A DNA stretch of 8,546 nucleotides, taken from contig CALFRR010000267.1 of the NCBI GenBank assembly GCA_937919435.1, positions 1 through 8,546 on the forward strand, given 5' to 3'. This document shows positions 5,830 through 8,546 of the stretch, one piece after another. Every line of letters begins with the position of its first letter. The stretch's first letter is position 1. The position numbers and the translations under genes were made by a program. Under the pieces are notes generated by a model. That model worked only from the letters and a program-made list of their open reading frames with translations, did no database searches and was not told the DNA's origin. This stretch comes from an uncultured Alphaproteobacteria bacterium. Lineage in GTDB: Bacteria; Pseudomonadota; Alphaproteobacteria; Rhizobiales; Ancalomicrobiaceae.

Positions 5830-6768
5830 ATGTCCGGAACGCCGTTCCCGATCGATCCGACCCTCACCGGCGTCGCGATCGCCCACAAGAACGCCGCGAT
5901 GGTCGCCGACCGCGTCCTTCCGTTCGCGACCGCGCCGATTTCGAAGCAGGAGTTCAAGTGGTTCAAGTTCGATATCGCCGAAGCGACCAAGCTCGACGGT
6001 GACGGCCGGGTCGGCCGCAAGGGCCAGCCGGAGGAAGTCGAGTACGGGATGACCCAGGACACGGCGTCGACCGAGGACTTCGGCTACGACGACCCGGTTC
6101 CGTCCGACGACATCACGAACGCGCCGCCCGGCTTCGATCCGCTGGCGTTCGCGACCCAGAAGCTCGCCGACCGGCTGCTGCTCCTCCGGGAGAAACGGGT
6201 CGCGGCCCTCGTCTTCAATGCTGCGACCTATCCGACGGCGAACAAGACCACGCTCTCCGGCTCGTCGCAGTGGAGCGATCCCCTGTCCGATCCGTCGCTG
6301 GCGATCTCGGACGCGATGGATTCGATGATCACGCGGCCGAACTGCATGCTGATCGGCCGGGCCGGGTGGTCGAAGCTGCGGCGTCACCCCAAGCTCATCT
6401 CCGCCACCAGCATTTCGGGGACCGATCAGGGCGCGCTGACCATCGCGCAGGCGCAGGAGGCGCTCGAGATCCCCGAGATCATCGTCGGCGAAGGGTGGAT
6501 CGACTCTGCCCGCCGCGGACAGGCGGCGTCCAGGGTGCGCGTCTGGGGCAAGCACGCGCTGCTGTTCTACCGGGCGCCGTCGATCGCGCCGAACGGCGAA
6601 GTGATGACCTTCGGTTGGACCCAGTCCTACCTCGGTCGTGTCGCCGGCCAGATTCCGGATCCGAAGATCGGCCTGCGTGGTGGCATCCGGGTTCGCGTCG
6701 GTCATTCGGTCAAGGAGCTGATCTCCGCGCCGGACGCCGGCTTCTTCTTCCAGAACATCGTGGCGTGA
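5830..6768 (+). CDS. Major capsid protein
   Basis: A 312-residue protein with a clear AGGAG at 5817-5821, 8 bases before the ATG, one of the better ribosome binding sites in the window, as expected for the most abundant virion protein. It resembles major capsid proteins of transposable and related siphophages. Features are ADRVLPFATAPISKQEFKWF (residues 26-45), VGRKGQPEEVEY (61-72), FGYDDPVPSDDI (84-95), LVFNAATYPTANKTTLSGSS (127-146), RPNCMLIGRAGWSKLRRHPK (169-188), GQAASRVRVWGKHALLFYR (230-248) and the C-terminal RVRVGHSVKELISAPDAGFF (287-306). An HK97-like fold is expected for the family but cannot be read from sequence alone. There is no obvious N-terminal delta domain, in keeping with a separate scaffold encoded upstream. 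Neighbours on both sides are head genes. Confidence 0.88.
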   Translation: MSGTPFPIDPTLTGVAIAHKNAAMVADRVLPFATAPISKQEFKWFKFDIAEATKLDGDGRVGRKGQPEEVEYGMTQDTASTEDFGYDDPVPSDDITNAPPGFDPLAFATQKLADRLLLLREKRVAALVFNAATYPTANKTTLSGSSQWSDPLSDPSLAISDAMDSMITRPNCMLIGRAGWSKLRRHPKLISATSISGTDQGALTIAQAQEALEIPEIIVGEGWIDSARRGQAASRVRVWGKHALLFYRAPSIAPNGEVMTFGWTQSYLGRVAGQIPDPKIGLRGGIRVRVGHSVKELISAPDAGFFFQNIVA

Positions 6769-6777
6769 GGGCCGACC

Positions 6778-7095
6778 ATGGCGAAGAAGACCACGACCGC
6801 CGCCGCCGATCCCGCCGAGATCGGCACGGGAATCGAGGCGGCAGCGGAGGCGGATCCCGCCCTGATCCCGCCCGAAGGAACGTCGGGGCCGGCGCTGCCG
6901 GCGGAGACCGCCGCGGAACCGGAGAAGGTGCCGCGCACCGACGTGCCGATCCGTCAGTATTCCGGCTTCCGGATCCTCTCGCCGGTCGACCACGACGGCA
7001 TCCGCTACGAATGCGGCACCACGCTTTCGGCGGAGGCGCTCTCGACGACCGAGGCGGCGGCTCTGCTCGCCGCCGGATGTATTTCGGCGCTCTGA
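6778..7095 (+). CDS. Mu gp35/HI1506-like small head protein
   Basis: A 105-residue protein 9 bases after the capsid stop; GAGGG at 6767-6771 with 6 bases of spacing overlaps the capsid stop region, suggesting coupled translation. The first half (residues 2-54) is low-complexity, rich in Ala, Pro, Glu and Thr, after a basic MAKKTTT start. The second half is a compact domain, FRILSPVDHDGIRYECGTTL (63-82) followed by EAAALLAAGCI, which matches the small domain of Mu gp35 and Haemophilus HI1506-type proteins: a short beta unit, then a helix that says the residue at that position is 'too small' or out of range. Its job in the virion is not known to me; position after the capsid gene suggests a head or head-tail joining component. 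Confidence 0.7.
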   Translation: MAKKTTTAAADPAEIGTGIEAAAEADPALIPPEGTSGPALPAETAAEPEKVPRTDVPIRQYSGFRILSPVDHDGIRYECGTTLSAEALSTTEAAALLAAGCISAL

Positions 7096-7104
7096 ACAAC
7101 CGAT

Positions 7105-7170
7105 ACCCGAGGGGGCGGTCCGGTACGGCTCGCGAGGCCCCCGGCACCCGAGGGGGACGCCGCCAGGCGT
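7105..7170 (+). repeat. Direct repeat and competing stem arms in the 122-base gap before the 89-residue gene
   Basis: ACCCGAGGGGG occurs twice (7105-7115 and 7146-7156). Between the copies lies CCCCC (7138-7142), which can pair with the GGGGG of either copy; pairing with the downstream copy leaves a 9-base loop. Next comes ACGCC-GCCA-GGCGT (7157-7170), a perfect 5-bp stem. No long T-run follows. The gap (7096-7217) has no convincing open reading frame and ends in a good ribosome binding site at 7207-7210. It may be a structured leader or an mRNA processing region. Confidence 0.4.
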
Positions 7171-7217
7171 AGGGCTTCAGGCCGCCGCCCCGAACATCTT
7201 TCAGACGGAGAGAGAGC

Positions 7218-7487
7218 ATGTCGACGAAGATGCGAGCGAAGATGCGCGTGACATCGGTCCTGCCGTTCCCGCCGGTCGAAGGCGAAGTGAAGCAGGAGCG
7301 GCTGATGCTGTCCTGCGTCGCCCGGAACAACGGTTATCCGGCCGACGGGTTCGACGAGGACAACTCCTTCGCGAAGTTCTCGCCGAGCGGTAGCCTGGAC
7401 ATGATGATCATGAACCCGATGCTGATCGGTCAGTTTTCGGTCGGGGACACCTTCTACGTCGATTTCACCCCGGTCCCGACCTCCTGA
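7218..7487 (+). CDS. Conserved-looking phage protein of unknown function, 89 residues
   Basis: Starts at ATG 7218 with GGAG at 7207-7210 and 7 bases of spacing. The protein opens with a basic MSTKMRAKMRVTSV, then has VKQERLMLSCVAR, DGFDEDNSFAKFSPSGSLDM, MIMNPMLIGQFSVGD and ends TFYVDFTPVPTS. The pattern 'DEDNSFA(K/R)(F/W)(S/T)P ... NP.L.G.F..GD.FY.DFTP' is one I recognise from unannotated small proteins in the head or connector region of tailed phages, but I know no named family or function. It is predicted to be mainly beta-strand and soluble, with no signal peptide or membrane segment. It lies between the gp35-like and gp36-like genes, where a capsid- or connector-associated role would fit. 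Its own structured leader and good ribosome binding site suggest it is made in quantity. Confidence 0.82.
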   Translation: MSTKMRAKMRVTSVLPFPPVEGEVKQERLMLSCVARNNGYPADGFDEDNSFAKFSPSGSLDMMIMNPMLIGQFSVGDTFYVDFTPVPTS

Positions 7488-7500
7488 TCTGGTGGACTCG

Positions 7501-7926
7501 ATGCCCTACTGCACGCTCGCCGATCTCAATGCCCGCGCCGGTGAGCCGGAGATCCTTCAGATCGCCGACCGAGACGGCGACGGCGCCGCCGATCCGGAAG
7601 TGATCGAAGCGGCGGTCGCCGCCGCCGGTGTGGAGATCGATACGCGTCTCGGTGGGCGCTATGCGCTGCCGCTCGATCCGGTGCCGGCGATCGTGAAGAG
7701 CTGGGCGGTCTCGATCGCCCGCTACGTGCTGCATCGGGACGGGCCGCCCGATCATGTCGTGCGCGACCAACGCGACGCGATCTCGGGTCTCAAGGAGGCC
7801 CAGGCCGGCAATCTCGTTCTGCCGTCGACGACCGGCGCGCAGCCCGCCGCGCCGACGACGGGCGGCATGGGTGTCGGCGGGGATCGCCCGATGTTCACCG
7901 ACCATCGCCTCTCGGGGTTCCTCTGA
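7501..7926 (+). CDS. Mu gp36-like protein, DUF1320 family (head-tail connector)
   Basis: A 141-residue protein of the DUF1320 family, whose members lie just after the capsid genes and are thought to be head-tail adaptors. Start chosen at ATG 7501, because family members begin with MPY-TLADL. A GTG at 7492 in frame is possible but has no ribosome binding site, while GGTGG at 7491-7495 is well placed for 7501. Family signatures are MPYCTLADLNARAGEPEILQ (residues 1-20), EIDTRLGGRYALPLDPVP (45-62), WAVSIARYVLHRD (68-80) and RDAISGLKEAQAGNLVLP (91-108). The C-terminal 30 residues are Gly/Pro/Thr-rich and probably flexible. The stop overlaps the next start by one base (TGATG), so the two are likely translated in sequence. 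Confidence 0.9.
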   Translation: MPYCTLADLNARAGEPEILQIADRDGDGAADPEVIEAAVAAAGVEIDTRLGGRYALPLDPVPAIVKSWAVSIARYVLHRDGPPDHVVRDQRDAISGLKEAQAGNLVLPSTTGAQPAAPTTGGMGVGGDRPMFTDHRLSGFL

Positions 7927-8351
7927 TGCTCGGGCTCGTCGCCGATCGGCTGAAGGCCACCGCGATGCCGCCGTTTTCCGCCGTCGCCGGCGGCGAAGAC
8001 CTCGCCGCGCTCGCCGAGGGCACTGCACCGGCCGACCTCACCGCCTTCGTCGTGCCGTTCAAGCAGGAGGCGGAACCAGACGAGAGAATGACCGGTCCGC
8101 GCCTGCAGAGGGTGCGGATCTGGTTCCTCGTCGCGGTCTGCATCCGTCGCTATGGCGACGCCAAAGGGGGCTCTCGGATCACGGCGACCGACGACGTCGA
8201 TCGGGCACTCGAGATCGCCCTGCTCGGCTGGGCTCCGAGCGCCGACAACGATCCGATCTCGCTCATCGGAGCGCGATCCCAGCCCGGCAAGAACGGCGTG
8301 CTCTGGCACGTCTCAACGTGGGAAACCGCCCGAATGGCGGAGGGGAGCTGA
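7926..8351 (+). CDS. Tail terminator/tail completion candidate (Mu gp37 position)
   Basis: A 141-residue protein starting MLGLVADRLKATAMP at the TGATG junction with the gp36-like gene; GGGG at 7914-7917 is a weak ribosome binding signal. Features include TAFVVPFKQEAEPDERMTGP (residues 39-58), then RLQRVRIWFLVAVCIR, and DDVDRALEIALLGWAP (90-105), ending in a strand-rich segment, LWHVSTWETARM. A helical start, then 'FVVP...GP..Q.V...F.V', then a helix with LLGW, is the usual outline of small tail terminator proteins that cap the tail tube and join it to the head. The gene sits where Mu has gp37 and just before tail genes. Assignment rests on this outline and position, so the exact family is less certain than for its neighbours. 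Confidence 0.72.
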   Translation: MLGLVADRLKATAMPPFSAVAGGEDLAALAEGTAPADLTAFVVPFKQEAEPDERMTGPRLQRVRIWFLVAVCIRRYGDAKGGSRITATDDVDRALEIALLGWAPSADNDPISLIGARSQPGKNGVLWHVSTWETARMAEGS

Positions 8352-8352
8352 C

Positions 8353-8490
8353 ATGACCAACGATCTGCCCACGACCGGCGGCAGCTGGACCCGCGACCCG
8401 AAGACGGGCGACCTGATTCCCAATCCGCCGCCCACCTCGCCGACGCAGGAAGAACCGGCGCCGGCCGCCAAGCCGAAGAAGGAGGCCTGA
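8353..8490 (+). CDS. 45-residue phage protein before the tail tube gene
   Basis: A short gene, 1 base after the preceding stop, with a strong purine-rich GGAGGGGA at 8339-8346. The protein contains GGSWTRDPKTGDLIPN (residues 9-24), followed by a Pro-rich stretch and a Lys-rich end, KPKKEA. Short proteins with a GGS(W/Y).RDP.TG.L motif occur, from memory, directly before tail tube genes in several siphophages and transposable phages; no function is known to me. The last codons (AAG AAG GAG GCC) also form the ribosome binding site of the next gene. The motif, tight spacing and good ribosome binding site argue that it is real despite its size. Confidence 0.75.
   Translation: MTNDLPTTGGSWTRDPKTGDLIPNPPPTSPTQEEPAPAAKPKKEA
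8481..8485 (+). promoter_or_regulatory. Strong ribosome binding site of the tail tube gene, inside the preceding coding end
   Basis: GGAGG, preceded by AAGAA, lies within the last codons of the 45-residue gene and 6 bases before the ATG at 8492. It is a near-perfect Shine-Dalgarno sequence and fits high expression of a major tail protein, coupled to translation of the small gene. Confidence 0.7.
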
Positions 8491-8491
8491 G

Positions 8492-8546
8492 ATGGCGCGC
8501 TACTATCGCAAACTGGCGCTGCTCGCCAAGATCGAGACCGCCTACG
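8492..8546 (+). CDS. Tail tube (major tail) protein, N-terminus only, 3' truncated
   Basis: Only 18 codons are present before the window ends, reading MARYYRKLALLAKIETAY. A basic start followed by (K/R)..(A/L)LL(A/V)K.E..YGTD is the common N-terminus of siphophage tail tube proteins, and I recognise it as such rather than as a Mu tail sheath protein, which would be expected here in a contractile-tail phage. The strong ribosome binding site and position after the tail terminator candidate agree. The rest of the gene is outside the window, so this call rests on very few residues. Confidence 0.65.
   Translation, partial: MARYYRKLALLAKIETAY

Noticed and set aside
5407..6993. Long minus-strand open frame opposite cement and capsid genes (528 codons)
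   Set aside because: Runs across two well-supported plus-strand genes and their gap, with Arg/Gly/Asp-rich composition; explained by scarcity of stop codons in GC-rich DNA.
7492..7500. GTG start for the gp36-like protein, adding three residues
   Set aside because: No ribosome binding site precedes it, and the family begins at the MPY-TLADL that starts at 7501.

Overview
This window is part of the late (structural) gene block of a temperate, Mu-like transposable phage or prophage. Every supported gene is on the + strand and the genes are packed tightly, with 1-11 base overlaps or short gaps. Base composition is GC-rich (about two thirds GC by eye). Codon choice strongly favours G/C at third positions, and the sequence is rich in GATC and CGATCG words. 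This suggests an alphaproteobacterial host, perhaps of the Rhizobiales/Rhodobacterales type, but that is an inference from composition; no host gene lies in the window.

Layout from left to right. Positions 1-713 hold the nuclease half of the large terminase subunit, cut by the window edge. Positions 710-2206 encode a DUF935 (Mu gp29-type) portal. Positions 2196-3443 encode a Mu F-type minor head protein with an extra C-terminal domain resembling the phage-packaged BECR-fold nuclease family PBECR2. A 110-base gap follows, with a strong GC hairpin. Positions 3554-4078 encode a Mu G-type virion morphogenesis protein. A 208-base gap then carries two small inverted repeats and a duplicated two-part element. 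Positions 4287-5420 encode a Mu I-type prohead protease with a scaffold-like tail. An internal start with a good ribosome binding site at 4962 probably also gives the free scaffold (Mu Z equivalent). Positions 5422-5790 are a small capsid cement-type protein, 5830-6768 the major capsid protein, and 6778-7095 a Mu gp35/HI1506-like protein. After a structured 122-base leader come an unnamed 89-residue phage protein (7218-7487), a gp36/DUF1320 protein (7501-7926), a gp37-like tail terminator candidate (7926-8351), a 45-residue protein (8353-8490), and the first 18 codons of what looks like a siphophage tail tube protein (8492 onward).

Together the genes form a head assembly and DNA packaging module. 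Terminase and portal load DNA, and the F-type protein joins the portal region. Protease and scaffold shape the procapsid made of capsid and cement proteins, and the gp36/gp37-type proteins connect head to tail. The head order follows phage Mu, but the tail appears non-contractile, as in transposable siphophages such as B3, D3112 and RcapMu. The points most worth a second look are the nuclease-like C-terminus of the F protein, the nested scaffold start, and the three non-coding gaps with repeats or hairpins inside an otherwise tight operon. No tRNA, insertion sequence, CRISPR array or attachment site was seen, and no stretch longer than 300 bases lacks a gene.
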